Positions 46,846 through 57,474 of a stretch of DNA of 64,000 bases are shown here, one piece after another (position 1 is the first letter of the stretch; each line of letters opens with the position of its first letter). The stretch is from positions 186,001 through 250,000 of the forward strand of contig NZ_NAIA01000002.1 in assembly GCF_002192535.1 (NCBI RefSeq), in the 5' to 3' direction. Under the pieces are notes generated by a model. That model made no database searches and was not told the origin of the DNA. It saw nothing but the letters and a program-made list of their open reading frames with translations. Origin of the DNA: Polynucleobacter hirudinilacicola (GTDB lineage Bacteria > Pseudomonadota > Gammaproteobacteria > Burkholderiales > Burkholderiaceae). The position numbers and the translations under genes were made by a program.

Positions 46846-48045
46846 TTAGGCCAATACGCGGGCGATTGCTTTGGCCACTTTATCAATATTTTTGGTATTG
46901 AGAGCCGCGACACAAATACGTCCAGTAGAAAGTGCGTAAATGCCATCTTCCTTCTGTAAGCGTTCAACTTGCTCAGCTGTTAGGCCTGAGTAAGAAAACA
47001 TTCCACGTTGCTGCTCAATAAAAGCAAAGTCTTGCTTTACACCAGCAGCAGCGAGTTTTTCAACGAGACCATGACGCATTGCTTTAATACGATCACGCAT
47101 TTCTGCCAACTCATCTTCCCAGAGCTTGCGCAATTCTGCAGAGTTCAAAACAGCAGCAGCAATTGCAGCACCATGAGTTGGGGGATTGGAGTAATTAGTG
47201 CGGATGACGCGCTTTAATTGCGAGAGTACGCGAGTGGATTCATCTTTACTTTGGGTCACTATCGACAAAGCACCTACACGCTCACCATACAGTGAAAATG
47301 ATTTAGAGAAAGAGCTGGACACGAAGAAGGACATACCAGACTGAGCAAAAAGTCGAACGGCGATGCCGTCCTGCTCAATCCCAGATGCAAAGCCTTGGTA
47401 GGCCATATCCAAGAACGGAATTAACCCTTTGTTCTTACAGATATCAATGACTTGACGCCACTGAGCTTCAGTAATATCTGCGCCAGTTGGGTTATGACAG
47501 CAAGCATGCAAAAGAACGGTTGTATTCTTCGGGAAAGATTCCAGAGACTTCACCATGCCATCAAAATCGACACCGCGGGTCTTGCCATCGAAGTAGGCGT
47601 ATTCGACTACCTCAAAACCAGCAGATTCAAAAATACCGCGATGGTTTTCCCAGGTTGGATTACTAATGGCGCAAGGTGCATTTAAGTTGAGGCGTTTAAT
47701 GAAGTCAGCACCAACGCGCAATGCGCCCGTACCACCTAAACATTCGGCCGTTACAACGCGGCCATCTTTAATCAGCGCAGAGTCTGCTCCAAACAATAAG
47801 TTTTGTACTGCGCTGTTATAGGGATTCGGACCTTCAATCGGGATGTAGCTACGAGGTGATTGCTTTGCAACTACTGCCTCTTCAGCTTTAATCACTGCCT
47901 TCAATAAAGGTACCTTGCCTTCGTCTGTGTAATAGACGCCAACACCGAGGTTTACTTTGTCGGGACGTTGGTCTGCAACGTAGGCTTCTGTGAGGCCAAA
48001 AATAGGATCTTTAGGGGCTAGCTGGACTGAGGCAAACAGGGTCAT
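46846..48045 (-). CDS. tyrB: Aromatic amino acid aminotransferase (class I)
   Basis: PLP-dependent aminotransferase of the aspartate/aromatic group: ILGLTEAYVADQRPDKVNLGVGVYY at the N-terminus, HACCHNPTGADIT, FLDMAYQGF and the PLP Lys in SSSFSKSFSLYGERVG. 399 aa. TyrB and AspC are close homologues, so the substrate range is uncertain. It is 40 bp upstream of phaZ on the same strand. Confidence 0.88.
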   Translation of the reverse strand: MTLFASVQLAPKDPIFGLTEAYVADQRPDKVNLGVGVYYTDEGKVPLLKAVIKAEEAVVAKQSPRSYIPIEGPNPYNSAVQNLLFGADSALIKDGRVVTAECLGGTGALRVGADFIKRLNLNAPCAISNPTWENHRGIFESAGFEVVEYAYFDGKTRGVDFDGMVKSLESFPKNTTVLLHACCHNPTGADITEAQWRQVIDICKNKGLIPFLDMAYQGFASGIEQDGIAVRLFAQSGMSFFVSSSFSKSFSLYGERVGALSIVTQSKDESTRVLSQLKRVIRTNYSNPPTHGAAIAAAVLNSAELRKLWEDELAEMRDRIKAMRHGLVEKLAAAGVKQDFAFIEQQRGMFSYSGLTAEQVERLQKEDGIYALSTGRICVAALNTKNIDKVAKAIARVLA

Positions 48046-48204
48046 TTGAGGTCGGAAAAGGTGGTTTAGAGGTATTTTTACTATTTAATGACGTTAAATT
48101 AAGCTTAATTGTCGGTTTTGGGGGCCAGAATCAACTATTTCTAAATAAAAACGGCAAAATCATTGTTTGTACAAAATTCGCTGTGAAGAAAACTCACAGA
48201 TGAA

Positions 48205-50358
48205 ATGATAGCCGAGATGCCCCCTAAGTCCCCCAAAACTGCCACGAATTCTGCAGTTAAAGAAGATCTCAAAAAGCCTATTGCCGATCCATTGGGCGAG
48301 GCGGGCCACGACCTAGATCCGGCTAAATTTGTCAGTTTTCCGGACTCTCCCTACCAGCTTTATCAGCCATTTACCCCTGCTGGAGACCAGCCACAGGCGA
48401 TTGATGCCTTGGTAGAGGGTATTGAGGACGGATTGACCTTTCAAACCCTCTTGGGGGTCACGGGGTCTGGAAAGACCTTCACCATGGCCAATGTGATTGC
48501 CAGAACAGGTCGTCCGGCAATTATTTTTGCCCCAAATAAGACTCTGGCTGCTCAGCTTTACAGCGAATTTAGGGAGTTTTTCCCCAAAAATGCCGTGGAG
48601 TACTTCGTTAGCTACTACGACTATTACCAGCCTGAAGCCTATGTTCCTCAGCGCGACCTCTTTATTGAAAAAGACTCCTCGATTAATGAACATATCGAAC
48701 AGATGCGTTTATCTGCAACGAAAAGTTTGTTAGAGCGTCGCGATGTGATCATCGTTGCAACGGTGTCTGCAATTTACGGTATCGGTAACCCTGGCGACTA
48801 TCACAGCATGGTGATGACTCTGCGCCCAGGCGACAAGATGAGTCAGCGCGATATTTTGATGCGACTGATCGCCATGCAATACGATCGTAATGAAACTGAT
48901 TTCAAGCGTGGTGTATTTCGAGTGCGTGGAGATACCATTGATATTTTCCCCGCTGAGCATAATGAGTTAGCAGTGCGCGTTGAATTATTTGATGATGTGG
49001 TTGAGAGCTTGCAATTTTTTGATCCGCTCACTGGCAAGATTCGCCAAAAGATTCCACGCTTTACTGTTTACCCAAGTTCGCACTACGTCACTCCACGAGA
49101 CACTGTTCTCAAGGCAATTGAAACCATTAAGACAGAGTTACGCACTCGTTTAGATGAGTTTGTCAAAGATGGAAAACTGGTTGAGGCGCAACGCTTAGAA
49201 CAGCGCACCCGTTTTGATTTAGAGATGCTCAACGAATTGGGTTTCTGTAAGGGCATTGAGAACTACTCCCGCCACCTCTCGGGGGCTGCTCCAGGCGAGG
49301 CCCCGCCGACTTTGGTCGACTACCTGCCAAATGATGCCCTGATGTTCTTGGATGAGAGCCACGTTCTCATTGGACAGCTCAATGCCATGTACAACGGTGA
49401 TAAATCACGCAAACATACCTTAGTTGAATTTGGTTTCCGTTTGCCTTCAGCAATGGATAATCGCCCGCTCAAATTTATTGAGTTTGAAACGAAGATGCGT
49501 CAAACCATTTTTGTTTCCGCTACACCAGCTGACTATGAAAATACTCATCAAGGTCAAGTAGTTGAGCAAGTCGCAAGACCTACTGGATTAGTTGATCCAG
49601 AAATTGAAGTATTACCTGCAAGTACGCAGGTTGATGATTTACTGAGTCAGATTTATGAGCGCGTCAAAGTGGGCGAGCGTGTTTTAGTGACAGTTCTGAC
49701 TAAGCGTATGGCAGAGCAATTAACAGACTATCTTTCTGATAATGGTGTGAAGGTGCGTTATGTGCACTCCGATATTGATACGGTAGAGCGCGTAGAAATT
49801 TTGCGTGATCTTCGTTTGGGCGTCTTCGATGTCTTGGTGGGCATCAATTTATTGCGCGAAGGCTTGGATATTCCAGAAGTTTCTTTGGTGGCAATTTTGG
49901 ATGCCGATAAGGAGGGTTTCTTGCGTTCTGAGCGCAGCTTGATTCAGACCATCGGACGCGCAGCACGAAATGTCCGAGGTAAGGCTATTTTGTATGCCGA
50001 TCGGGTGACTGATTCCATGAAACGCGCCATGGGGGAGACGGAAAGACGCCGTACCAAGCAAATTGCCTTTAATAAACTGCATGGTATTGAGCCAAAAGGG
50101 GTTCAAAAGCGCATTAAGGACATCATTGATGGCGTCTATGACGTTAAAGAGAAGCGCCAGGAGATGCAGGTGGAGCAGGAGCGGGCTCGCTATGAGGATA
50201 TGAGCGAGAAAGACCTGGCTGGTGAAATTAAGCGTCTAGAGAAGCAAATGAATGCCGAAGCCAAAAATCTGGAGTTTGAGAAGGCTGCCAGCACACGGGA
50301 TCGCTTAACAAAAGTCAAAGAAATGGCCTTTGGGGCAAGGTCCCGAGATTCTGTTTAA
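48205..50358 (+). CDS. uvrB: Excinuclease ABC subunit B
   Basis: Damage-recognition helicase-like protein of nucleotide excision repair. Walker [11 protein letters not shown], the beta-hairpin region [18 protein letters not shown]-like LMFLDESHV, motif [11 protein letters not shown] and a C-terminal UVR motif ([22 protein letters not shown]). About 45 residues precede the usual N-terminus, a Lys/Pro/Asp-rich extension that may be unneeded. A CTGTGA-N7-TCACAG palindrome lies at 48181-48199 just upstream; its spacing does not match LexA sites. Confidence 0.96.
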   Translation: MIAEMPPKSPKTATNSAVKEDLKKPIADPLGEAGHDLDPAKFVSFPDSPYQLYQPFTPAGDQPQAIDALVEGIEDGLTFQTLLGVTGSGKTFTMANVIARTGRPAIIFAPNKTLAAQLYSEFREFFPKNAVEYFVSYYDYYQPEAYVPQRDLFIEKDSSINEHIEQMRLSATKSLLERRDVIIVATVSAIYGIGNPGDYHSMVMTLRPGDKMSQRDILMRLIAMQYDRNETDFKRGVFRVRGDTIDIFPAEHNELAVRVELFDDVVESLQFFDPLTGKIRQKIPRFTVYPSSHYVTPRDTVLKAIETIKTELRTRLDEFVKDGKLVEAQRLEQRTRFDLEMLNELGFCKGIENYSRHLSGAAPGEAPPTLVDYLPNDALMFLDESHVLIGQLNAMYNGDKSRKHTLVEFGFRLPSAMDNRPLKFIEFETKMRQTIFVSATPADYENTHQGQVVEQVARPTGLVDPEIEVLPASTQVDDLLSQIYERVKVGERVLVTVLTKRMAEQLTDYLSDNGVKVRYVHSDIDTVERVEILRDLRLGVFDVLVGINLLREGLDIPEVSLVAILDADKEGFLRSERSLIQTIGRAARNVRGKAILYADRVTDSMKRAMGETERRRTKQIAFNKLHGIEPKGVQKRIKDIIDGVYDVKEKRQEMQVEQERARYEDMSEKDLAGEIKRLEKQMNAEAKNLEFEKAASTRDRLTKVKEMAFGARSRDSV

Positions 50359-50435
50359 AGACCCCATCAGCTAATTCCTGACTTGCCTTGAGGTTTTTTG
50401 GGATAATTCCCGAGCGATTTGATAGGGAATATGGT

Positions 50436-50460
50436 AAAGTTGAGTGGAATGGTCGGGTAT
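50436..50460 (+). promoter_or_regulatory. Type 1 IscR binding site upstream of iscR
   Basis: The 25-bp segment matches the E. coli type 1 IscR consensus at 21 of 25 positions by eye, including the GGGTAT end and the GTTGAGT start. It lies 51 bp upstream of the iscR ATG, where [2Fe-2S]-IscR would repress its own operon. Confidence 0.7.
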
Positions 50461-50510
50461 TACCCTGCCGACCATGAGCTGTCCATAACAATCCATTACC
50501 AAGGTGACAT

Positions 50511-51080
50511 ATGAGACTTACAACTAAAGGCCGTTTTGCAGTAACCGCAATGATCGATTTAGCCCTGCGCGAAGCGCATGGCCCTGTAACTTTGGCTGGA
50601 ATTAGCCAAAGACAAAAAATCTCCCTTTCCTATTTAGAGCAATTGTTCGGCAAATTACGTCGCTTCAACATTGTTGAGAGCACTCGTGGGCCAGGCGGCG
50701 GGTACACACTCGCGCGTAAGGCTCATGAAATTAGTGTTGCCGACATTATTGTTGCTGTTGATGAGCCCTTAGATGCGACTCAGTGCGGTGGCAAAGGTAA
50801 CTGCCATAGTGATGAAGATGAGCATGGCCACTGTATGACTCATGATCTTTGGAGCAATCTGAATCTGAAGATGGTTGAGTATCTCAGCTCAGTGAGTTTG
50901 CTTAATCTAGTTCAGCAACAAGAAGGACGTGGCGTTGTTATTCAAGACATGCGTCAAAAGAAAATCAAAGTTGAAAGTGCTAAGGCTGAAAAAACAGCGC
51001 CAGCACTTGCTGCGAAAAAAGAAGTTGCTCCTAAAGCCCCATTAATTAATTCTGTATTTAATTTGGCGCGCCAAAGTTAA
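50511..51080 (+). CDS. iscR: Iron-sulfur cluster regulator IscR
   Basis: Rrf2-family winged-helix repressor: [43 protein letters not shown]. Three cluster-ligand Cys are C92, C98 and C108, followed by His111; relative to E. coli (C92, C98, C104, H107) four residues (acidic and His) are inserted before the third Cys. The C-terminus has a Lys/Ala-rich extension. 189 aa. First gene of the isc operon. Confidence 0.96.
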   Translation: MRLTTKGRFAVTAMIDLALREAHGPVTLAGISQRQKISLSYLEQLFGKLRRFNIVESTRGPGGGYTLARKAHEISVADIIVAVDEPLDATQCGGKGNCHSDEDEHGHCMTHDLWSNLNLKMVEYLSSVSLLNLVQQQEGRGVVIQDMRQKKIKVESAKAEKTAPALAAKKEVAPKAPLINSVFNLARQS

Positions 51081-51108
51081 AAAAGTAATTCATCAAAATA
51101 AGTCAATC

Positions 51109-52368
51109 ATGAACGCACCAAAAGACCTTCCAATTCAGCCGGTTCCGATGTTTAGCCCTGAGCACTTCCCAGTGTATATGGACTACTCAGCTACAACGCC
51201 GATTGATCCACGTGTAGTCGACAAAATGTTGCCTTACTTGCGTGAGCAGTTTGGCAATGCGGCATCACGTAGTCATGCTTATGGCTGGGCTGCTGAAGAG
51301 GCGGTTGAATGGGCGCGTTCAGAAGTGGCGCAACTCGTTCATGCAGATCCAAGAGAGATTGTGTTTACCAGTGGTGCTACTGAAAGTATTAATTTGGCAT
51401 TGAAGGGTGCAGCGCACTTCTATAAAGATCGTGGCAATCACATCATTACTGTTAAGACCGAGCACAAGGCTACTTTAGATACCTGTCGCGAGCTTGAGCG
51501 TGAAGGCTATGAGGTAACTTACTTAGATGTTTTGCCGAATGGCTTAATTGACTTCGCGCAGCTAGAAACAGCAATGAAGCCAGGCACGATTTTGGCATCA
51601 GTGATGTATGTCAATAATGAAATCGGTGTAGTGCAAGATATTCCAGCTATCGGTGAGTTATGCCGTTCCCGCGGTGTGATTTTGCATGTGGATGCTGCCC
51701 AAGCTACAGGCAAGGTAGAAATCGATTTAGAGAAGACTAAGGTCGACCTAATGAGTTTTTCTGCTCACAAGACTTATGGTCCAAAAGGGATTGGCGCATT
51801 GTTTGTGCGTCGCAAGCCTCGTATTCGGATTGAGGCTCAGATTCATGGCGGTGGTCATGAGCGCGGCATGCGTTCTGGAACCCTAGCGGTTCATCAAATT
51901 GTCGGCATGGGCGAGGCATTCCGCATTGCTCGCATCGAGATGGTTGAAGAAAACAAGCGTATTCGTGCGTTACGTGACCGTCTCTTGGCAGGCTTGAAAG
52001 ATATTGAAGAAGTTTATGTGAATGGTGACATGGATGATCGTGTGCCCCATAACCTCAATATTAGTTTTAACTATGTTGAGGGTGAATCAATGTTGATGGC
52101 CCTGAAAGATTTGGCAATCTCATCTGGTTCCGCATGTACATCAGCGTCATTAGAGCCTTCTTATGTATTACGGGCCTTAGGTCGTAATGATGAACTAGCC
52201 CATAGCTCAATTCGTTTTACCCTCGGTCGCTTTACGACTGAAGAGGAAGTGGATTTCACAATCAAGCTGGTGAAAGAAAAGATTGCGAAGTTACGCGAAC
52301 TCTCACCATTGTGGGAAATGTTTAAAGACGGAATCGACTTAAGTACGATTCAGTGGGCAGCACATTAA
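51109..52368 (+). CDS. iscS: Cysteine desulfurase IscS
   Basis: PLP enzyme that takes sulfur from cysteine for Fe-S and tRNA modification. PLP Lys in [11 protein letters not shown] and the persulfide Cys in [14 protein letters not shown] are present; [15 protein letters not shown] opens the core. 419 aa, with about 15 residues before the E. coli-like start; TSAIQWAAH-type C-terminus (STIQWAAH) is the IscU-binding tail. Confidence 0.98.
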   Translation: MNAPKDLPIQPVPMFSPEHFPVYMDYSATTPIDPRVVDKMLPYLREQFGNAASRSHAYGWAAEEAVEWARSEVAQLVHADPREIVFTSGATESINLALKGAAHFYKDRGNHIITVKTEHKATLDTCRELEREGYEVTYLDVLPNGLIDFAQLETAMKPGTILASVMYVNNEIGVVQDIPAIGELCRSRGVILHVDAAQATGKVEIDLEKTKVDLMSFSAHKTYGPKGIGALFVRRKPRIRIEAQIHGGGHERGMRSGTLAVHQIVGMGEAFRIARIEMVEENKRIRALRDRLLAGLKDIEEVYVNGDMDDRVPHNLNISFNYVEGESMLMALKDLAISSGSACTSASLEPSYVLRALGRNDELAHSSIRFTLGRFTTEEEVDFTIKLVKEKIAKLRELSPLWEMFKDGIDLSTIQWAAH

Positions 52369-52396
52369 GAATTTGAAGGATTAAAGAGGAAATACC

Positions 52397-52783
52397 ATGG
52401 CATATAGTGAAAAAGTAATCGACCATTATGAGAACCCCCGTAACGTAGGCTCTTTTGAGAAGGGCGACGAAACCGTAGGTACCGGCATGGTTGGCGCCCC
52501 GGCTTGCGGCGACGTCATGAAATTACAAATCCGCGTAAATGATCAAGGCGTGATTGAAGATGCTAAGTTCAAGACATATGGCTGTGGCTCAGCCATTGCT
52601 TCTTCCTCGCTGGTAACCGAGTGGGTTAAGGGCAAGACCTTGGATCAGGCTTTAGAGATCAAGAACTCTTTGATTGCTGAAGAGTTGGCTTTGCCACCCG
52701 TGAAGATTCACTGTTCTATCTTGGCTGAAGACGCTATTAAGGCAGCGGTTGCTGATTACAAAGAAAAGCATCCGGCTAAATAA
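52397..52783 (+). CDS. iscU: Iron-sulfur cluster scaffold IscU
   Basis: Scaffold on which clusters assemble. Three ligand Cys are in [22 protein letters not shown] and [12 protein letters not shown], and the HscA-binding LPPVK motif is present in full. 128 aa. A good AAAGAGGAAA site precedes the ATG. Confidence 0.98.
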   Translation: MAYSEKVIDHYENPRNVGSFEKGDETVGTGMVGAPACGDVMKLQIRVNDQGVIEDAKFKTYGCGSAIASSSLVTEWVKGKTLDQALEIKNSLIAEELALPPVKIHCSILAEDAIKAAVADYKEKHPAK

Positions 52784-52788
52784 AAACT

Positions 52789-53112
52789 ATGGCAATTACC
52801 TTAACCGACAAAGCAGCTGCACACGTTAACCGCAATTTAGAAAAGCGCGGTAAGGGGTGTGGTTTGCGTTTGGGTGTGCGCACTACAGGTTGCTCTGGCT
52901 TGGCTTATCAATTGGAGTATGTCGATGAGCCAGCCGCTGAAGACCAAGTATTTGAGTCTAATGGCATCAAAGTATTTGTTGATCCAAAGAGCTTGGCGTA
53001 TTTGGATGGGACAGAGCTAGACTTTGTACGTGAGGGTTTGAATGAAGGCTTTAAGTTTCAAAATCCTAACGTAAAAGATGAGTGTGGTTGTGGCGAATCT
53101 TTCCGCGTCTGA
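52789..53112 (+). CDS. iscA: Iron-sulfur cluster assembly protein IscA
   Basis: A-type carrier with the three Cys of the family: TTGCSGLAY and ECGCGESF. 107 aa. Starts 5 bp after iscU and overlaps hscB by 35 bp. Confidence 0.97.
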   Translation: MAITLTDKAAAHVNRNLEKRGKGCGLRLGVRTTGCSGLAYQLEYVDEPAAEDQVFESNGIKVFVDPKSLAYLDGTELDFVREGLNEGFKFQNPNVKDECGCGESFRV

Positions 53113-53617
53113 CGATTACTTTCGCTTCTTTGGTCTAACTCAGCAATTCACAATCGATTTGCCTGCCTTGGATCAGGCTTATCTTGCAATTCAGAAAGAA
53201 GTTCATCCTGACCGACATGCGCGCGGCAGCGATTCAGAGCAACGCTTAGCAATGCAAATGGCTACCTTGGCAAATACTGCTTTTCAAACTCTCAAGAACC
53301 CAGTGCAACGTGGTCTCTATATCTGTCAACTGAATGGTGTAGATGCCAAACTTGAAACGAATACTGCAATGCCAGCTGCCTTTCTGATGAAACAGATGGA
53401 GTGGCGAGAGAATCTCGATGAGCAGGCCGAAGATTTGCAAGCCCTAGAGGAACTCATGGATGAGGTCCAATCTTCTAAGCAAGAAACCCTCTCTGAAATC
53501 GCACAAGCGATTGATGGTGCCAAAAATTACCAACGTGCTGCTGAGCTTCTCAGGGGCCTCCTGTTTATTGATAAGTTCGCTGTTGAGCTTGATGACGCTA
53601 TTGCGGCTTTGGCCTAG
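53078..53617 (+). CDS. hscB: Co-chaperone HscB
   Basis: J-domain protein that delivers IscU to HscA. The J domain has the essential HPD tripeptide in [11 protein letters not shown]; the C-terminal helical part [15 protein letters not shown] binds IscU. 179 aa from the ATG at 53078; GTG codons at 53084 and 53090 are equally possible and closer to the family start ([12 protein letters not shown]). Confidence 0.94.
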   Translation: MSVVVANLSASDDYFRFFGLTQQFTIDLPALDQAYLAIQKEVHPDRHARGSDSEQRLAMQMATLANTAFQTLKNPVQRGLYICQLNGVDAKLETNTAMPAAFLMKQMEWRENLDEQAEDLQALEELMDEVQSSKQETLSEIAQAIDGAKNYQRAAELLRGLLFIDKFAVELDDAIAALA

Positions 53618-53644
53618 GCTGCGTCGAATTAAAATTTAACCCTT

Positions 53645-55510
53645 ATGGCTTTATTACAAATCTCCGAACCTGGTAAATCGCTAGCGCCCCATCAGCGCCG
53701 GATTGCCGTCGGTATTGATTTAGGCACTACAAATTCACTCGTGGCGATCGTACGTGATGCCTTGCCTAAAGTATTGCCTGATGCCCAAGGCAGAGAGTTA
53801 CTCCCTTCAGTTGTGCGATACCTGCCAAATGGTAGAACGCAAGCTGGCTTTGAGGCGCTTGAGAGTATTGTGCTTGATCCAAAGAACACCATTGTTTCTG
53901 TAAAGCGTTTTATGGGCCGTGGTTTATTAGATATAGAGCATATTGAAAGTGCTCCGTATGACTTTGTCGACCAGCCCGGCATGCTCAAACTGAGAACAGT
54001 TGCTGGAGATAAAAGTCCTATTGAAGTCTCAGCCGAAATTCTGGCGCGTTTGCGTCAGTTAGCCGAAGACTCTGTCTCTGATGACATTGTTGGTGCGGTA
54101 ATTACGGTGCCTGCTTATTTTGATGACGCTCAACGACAAGCTACTAAGGATGCGGCTAAGTTGGCGGGCATTGAAGTACTGAGATTGCTCAACGAGCCTA
54201 CTGCTGCTGCCATTGCATATGGCTTGGATAATGCCTCTGAAGGTGTCTACGCTGTTTATGACTTGGGCGGCGGTACCTTTGATATCTCTATTCTGCGAAT
54301 GAGTAGAGGGGTCTTTGAAGTTCTTTCGACTGGTGGTGATTCAGCTTTGGGTGGTGATGACTTTGATCACCGCTTATATTGCTGGGTCATCGAGCAGGCA
54401 AAACTACCTCCGCTCTCTATTCATGATCATCGCACTCTTTTACAGGCGTGTAAGCATGCAAAAGAATTGTTGAGTCATAACCCTTTAGCTCGCGTTCATG
54501 AGACTTTGGCAGATGGTACGGTAGTCAATGTTGGCGTGAGTCAGGCGCAGTACTTTGAAATTACCCAGAACCTCGTTGTGAAGACTTTAACGGCCTGTAA
54601 AAAAGCTTTACGTGATGCAGGCTTGAAAGCTGAGGATGTAAAAGGCGTAGTGATGGTGGGAGGCTCCACTCGTATGCCGAATGTGCAACGTGCCGTCGGC
54701 GAGTTATTTGGAACGCAACCACTCAACAATCTCAATCCTGATCAAGTAGTTGCGCTTGGTGCCGCCATGCAAGCTGACTTGCTAGCGGGCAATCAAAGCA
54801 AAGACGATGAATGGCTCTTATTAGATGTCATTCCACTTTCCCTTGGTGTTGAAACTATGGGTGGTCTGGTAGAAAAAATTATTCCACGTAATACACCAAT
54901 TCCAGTAGCTAGAGCCCAAGATTTCACTACCTTTAAAGATGGTCAAACTGCATTAGCAATTCAAGTTGTACAGGGTGAGCGCGAGCTTGCCCAAGACTGT
55001 CGCTCATTAGGTAAGTTTGAATTGCGTAGTATCCCGGCAATGGCTGCGGGTGCAGCACGTATACGGGTGACTTTCCAGGTGGATGCGGATGGCCTATTGT
55101 CTGTCAGCGCAATGGAGCAAGGCTCTGGCGTCCAAGCTTCAATCGATATCAAGCCTTCTTATGGCCTAACGGATTCTGAAATTACGCGTATGTTGCAAGA
55201 TGGCTTTGCCTCTGCAAAAGAGGATCTCTTAGCAAGGTCATTACGTGAAGAACAAGTGAATGCACAGCGTTTATTAGATGCAGTGCAAACAGCGCTTGAT
55301 GCCGACCGTGCATTACTGAACAAAGAAGAGCAGATTGTGATTGACCAAGAGATGGCAACTCTGCAAAAGATTTTGAACGAAGAAAATGAAAGTGCGATTT
55401 TACGTAAGGCAGTTGATCATGCTGCTAAGGCTACCGATGAGTTTGCACAAATGCGTATGAATGCCAGTATTCAGAAAGCATTGTCTGGTAAGAATGTTGC
55501 TGAGATCTGA
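53645..55510 (+). CDS. hscA: Hsp70 chaperone HscA
   Basis: DnaK-like ATPase dedicated to Fe-S transfer from Isc[46 protein letters not shown] and the substrate-binding domain ([21 protein letters not shown]) are all seen. 621 aa, the HscA length rather than the longer DnaK. Confidence 0.97.
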   Translation: MALLQISEPGKSLAPHQRRIAVGIDLGTTNSLVAIVRDALPKVLPDAQGRELLPSVVRYLPNGRTQAGFEALESIVLDPKNTIVSVKRFMGRGLLDIEHIESAPYDFVDQPGMLKLRTVAGDKSPIEVSAEILARLRQLAEDSVSDDIVGAVITVPAYFDDAQRQATKDAAKLAGIEVLRLLNEPTAAAIAYGLDNASEGVYAVYDLGGGTFDISILRMSRGVFEVLSTGGDSALGGDDFDHRLYCWVIEQAKLPPLSIHDHRTLLQACKHAKELLSHNPLARVHETLADGTVVNVGVSQAQYFEITQNLVVKTLTACKKALRDAGLKAEDVKGVVMVGGSTRMPNVQRAVGELFGTQPLNNLNPDQVVALGAAMQADLLAGNQSKDDEWLLLDVIPLSLGVETMGGLVEKIIPRNTPIPVARAQDFTTFKDGQTALAIQVVQGERELAQDCRSLGKFELRSIPAMAAGAARIRVTFQVDADGLLSVSAMEQGSGVQASIDIKPSYGLTDSEITRMLQDGFASAKEDLLARSLREEQVNAQRLLDAVQTALDADRALLNKEEQIVIDQEMATLQKILNEENESAILRKAVDHAAKATDEFAQMRMNASIQKALSGKNVAEI

Positions 55511-55553
55511 AATAATAAATACATAATCAATATCCTATAAATAGAAAAGAATC

Positions 55554-55892
55554 ATGACTCAAATCGTTGTTTTACCTCATAGTGAGTATTGTCCAGAAGG
55601 TGCCGTTGTTGAAGTAGCGCCAGGCACATCGATTTGTGAAGCGCTATTAGAGAATGACATTCCAATTGAGCATGCTTGTGATATGGTCTGTGCTTGCACA
55701 ACTTGCCATGTCATCGTTAAAGAGGGCTTTCAGAGTCTGAACTCACCAGATGAGAACGAAGAAGATATGCTCGATCGTGCTTGGGGGCTCAATCCCCAGT
55801 CGCGTTTATCTTGTCAGGCCATTGTTGCAAAACAGGATCTCGTGATTGAGATACCAAAGTACTCAATTAACCATGCTAAAGAAAATCACTAA
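55554..55892 (+). CDS. fdx: [2Fe-2S] ferredoxin of the isc operon
   Basis: Adrenodoxin-like ferredoxin giving electrons for cluster assembly. Cluster Cys in ACDMVCACTTCHVIV and RLSCQAIV. 112 aa. It closes the isc operon; iscX is not seen afterwards. Confidence 0.97.
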   Translation: MTQIVVLPHSEYCPEGAVVEVAPGTSICEALLENDIPIEHACDMVCACTTCHVIVKEGFQSLNSPDENEEDMLDRAWGLNPQSRLSCQAIVAKQDLVIEIPKYSINHAKENH

Positions 55893-55901
55893 GATTTCAT
55901 C

Positions 55902-56339
55902 ATGAGATTAGTCGGGTGCTCACTCATCTTCTTTGGATTAGTGATGGCATCGCTAGTTCCAGCTCACGCAGATGATAATCACTCTGGGGTCGTGACTAAC
56001 TTGGTGATTCGTAGTGGGAATGATTGGACCGGTAGCCCTTTACCAAACTACTTATCAAGCACCCCTGAAGTTGCTGTGTTGAGATTTACTATTCCGCCAC
56101 AAACTGCATTGCCTATTCATCAGCATCCCGCTATTAACGTTGCTTATGTCATGGATGGTGAGCTTACCGTTTTTCAAGAGGGCGGCATCCAGCGCACCTT
56201 TAAAAAAGGCGAGGTTGTTATCGAGATGGTTGAAAAGTGGCATCACGGCATGAATCAAGGCTCTGTACCTGTGGAATTAGTGGTTTTCTATGCAACCACT
56301 AAGGACTTGCCATTGGCAATTAGGAAGCCCCAGCCCTAA
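55902..56339 (+). CDS. Exported cupin-domain protein
   Basis: A 145-aa protein with a signal peptide (CSLIFFGLVMASLVPAHADD) and a single cupin barrel. The metal-binding motif is IHQHPAINVAYVMDGELTVFQEGG and a second His lies in EKWHHGMNQ. Substrate unknown. Starts 9 bp after fdx and may be co-transcribed, with the terminator at 56472 at the end. Confidence 0.87.
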   Translation: MRLVGCSLIFFGLVMASLVPAHADDNHSGVVTNLVIRSGNDWTGSPLPNYLSSTPEVAVLRFTIPPQTALPIHQHPAINVAYVMDGELTVFQEGGIQRTFKKGEVVIEMVEKWHHGMNQGSVPVELVVFYATTKDLPLAIRKPQP

Positions 56340-56471
56340 ATATGAGGGATATATGCACCAACTTAATGCATTTACGCCTGCAAACATGCAAAAGCTGCAA
56401 ACCCAGCGTTTCTAGAGGACTAATATGAATTTGTATTTTGTTCTTTAAGTAGTACCTCCAAAATCTCTTTC

Positions 56472-56498
56472 AAGCCATCCTTCGGGGTGGCTTTTTCT
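56472..56498 (+). terminator. Terminator of the isc operon/cupin transcript
   Basis: 9-bp stem AAGCCATCC / GGGTGGCTT (one T-G pair) closed by a TTCG tetraloop, then TTTCTTT. The tail runs up to the end of the convergent LysR gene. Confidence 0.85.
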
Positions 56499-57392
56499 TT
56501 AGGGCTTCAGTTTTTTTGATGTGCCTAATAAAAAGTGTTGTTTGATAACTTGGGTGACGTTTTGACGTGTGTGTTTTTTGCGCTCAAGAAGACCAACTTT
56601 CCTATAGATAGTTTTTCCTGGAAGTTGCTGAATTGTGAGCTGTCGATCGTTAGACCATGAAATATTAGCCAATTGCGGAACGATAGAATAGCCAAGCCCT
56701 TGTCTCACGAGTTCAATGATGGCTTCTACGGAATTTAATTCCATGCCATCTTGAATGGATAGCTTGTTGGACTTAATTGTTTGGTCAACAAGATGACCTG
56801 TCCAGGTATTTCTCTCAAAGCGAATAAATGGCAGATTAGGGGCGATATTTTTAAGATCTTTTTTTCTGCTAGATATTGTATTTGGATAAATCAAAATCAT
56901 GGGCTCCTTGTAGAGCTCGGTCCATTGCAGGCTTTGAGGCAGGGTATAAGGTGACTCAGTAACAATTGCTGCATCAAGAGTGCCTTCAAGAAGCTGATCC
57001 AAGAAGTTACTGGATAAGCCTGCTATTAATTTGATTTCTAACTCTGGATAGTTATGTTTGATCTCATTTAGAGTTTTTCCAAATGCGCCCATTAATGAAG
57101 AAACCAAAGCACCCAAGACAATGGTTCCGCTGAGATTAGATTGCATGTTTGAGCGAAGAGCCTCATAACGAGCCACAATTTCTTGGATAGGCTCAATCAA
57201 AGATCTGCCGTGAGTATTTAAGGTAAGAGAGCGTTTGGTTCGATCAAATAGCTCTAGCCCTATTTCTTTTTCTAGTTGTTGTATTTGCTGGCCTGCTGCA
57301 GCCGCGGTAAGTCCAATTTCTCGAGCAGCAGCTGCAACACTTTTATGACGGGTTATCGCCAAGAAGTTTTTGAGAGTTTTGATACTAGACAT
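56499..57392 (-). CDS. LysR family transcriptional regulator
   Basis: N-terminal winged helix-turn-helix (NFLAITRHKSVAAAAREIGLTAAAAGQQIQQLEKEIGLELFDR) and a C-terminal periplasmic-binding-like effector domain of about 200 residues. 297 aa. It is divergent from the succinate dehydrogenase/fumarase operon, with an 82-bp gap containing a palindrome, so it most likely regulates that operon in response to a carboxylate. The effector is unknown. Confidence 0.92.
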   Translation of the reverse strand: MSSIKTLKNFLAITRHKSVAAAAREIGLTAAAAGQQIQQLEKEIGLELFDRTKRSLTLNTHGRSLIEPIQEIVARYEALRSNMQSNLSGTIVLGALVSSLMGAFGKTLNEIKHNYPELEIKLIAGLSSNFLDQLLEGTLDAAIVTESPYTLPQSLQWTELYKEPMILIYPNTISSRKKDLKNIAPNLPFIRFERNTWTGHLVDQTIKSNKLSIQDGMELNSVEAIIELVRQGLGYSIVPQLANISWSNDRQLTIQQLPGKTIYRKVGLLERKKHTRQNVTQVIKQHFLLGTSKKLKP

Positions 57393-57410
57393 GAGTTTTA
57401 TTATAAATAA

Positions 57411-57468
57411 TTTCTTTATCTCAAAGAAAAATTAATTCGATTTATTTTTTACTATCTATCAATATAAT
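57411..57468 (+). promoter_or_regulatory. Divergent control region: LysR palindrome and -10 box
   Basis: Inverted repeat TTTCTTT-N5-AAAGAAA (57411-57429), a plausible LysR recognition site about 55 bp upstream of the expected transcription start. A perfect -10 TATAAT stands at 57463-57468; the -35 is weak, which suits activator control. The expected start is about 57475, the ATG itself, so the mRNA may be leaderless. Confidence 0.6.
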
Positions 57469-57474
57469 GTGGAA

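Noticed and set aside
48181..48199. Possible LexA box upstream of uvrB
   Set aside because: CTGTGA-N7-TCACAG does not have the N8 spacing between CTGT and ACAG needed for LexA; it is a palindrome of unknown role.
50359..50420. Terminator-like T-run after uvrB
   Set aside because: The candidate stem near CCTTGAGG is only a few base pairs and was not convincing.
56342..56455. Short open frames in the 3' flank of the cupin gene, such as a 7-codon frame at 56425 with GAGGAC before it
   Set aside because: Too short for coding evidence and lying before a terminator; kept only as a note that a microprotein cannot be excluded.
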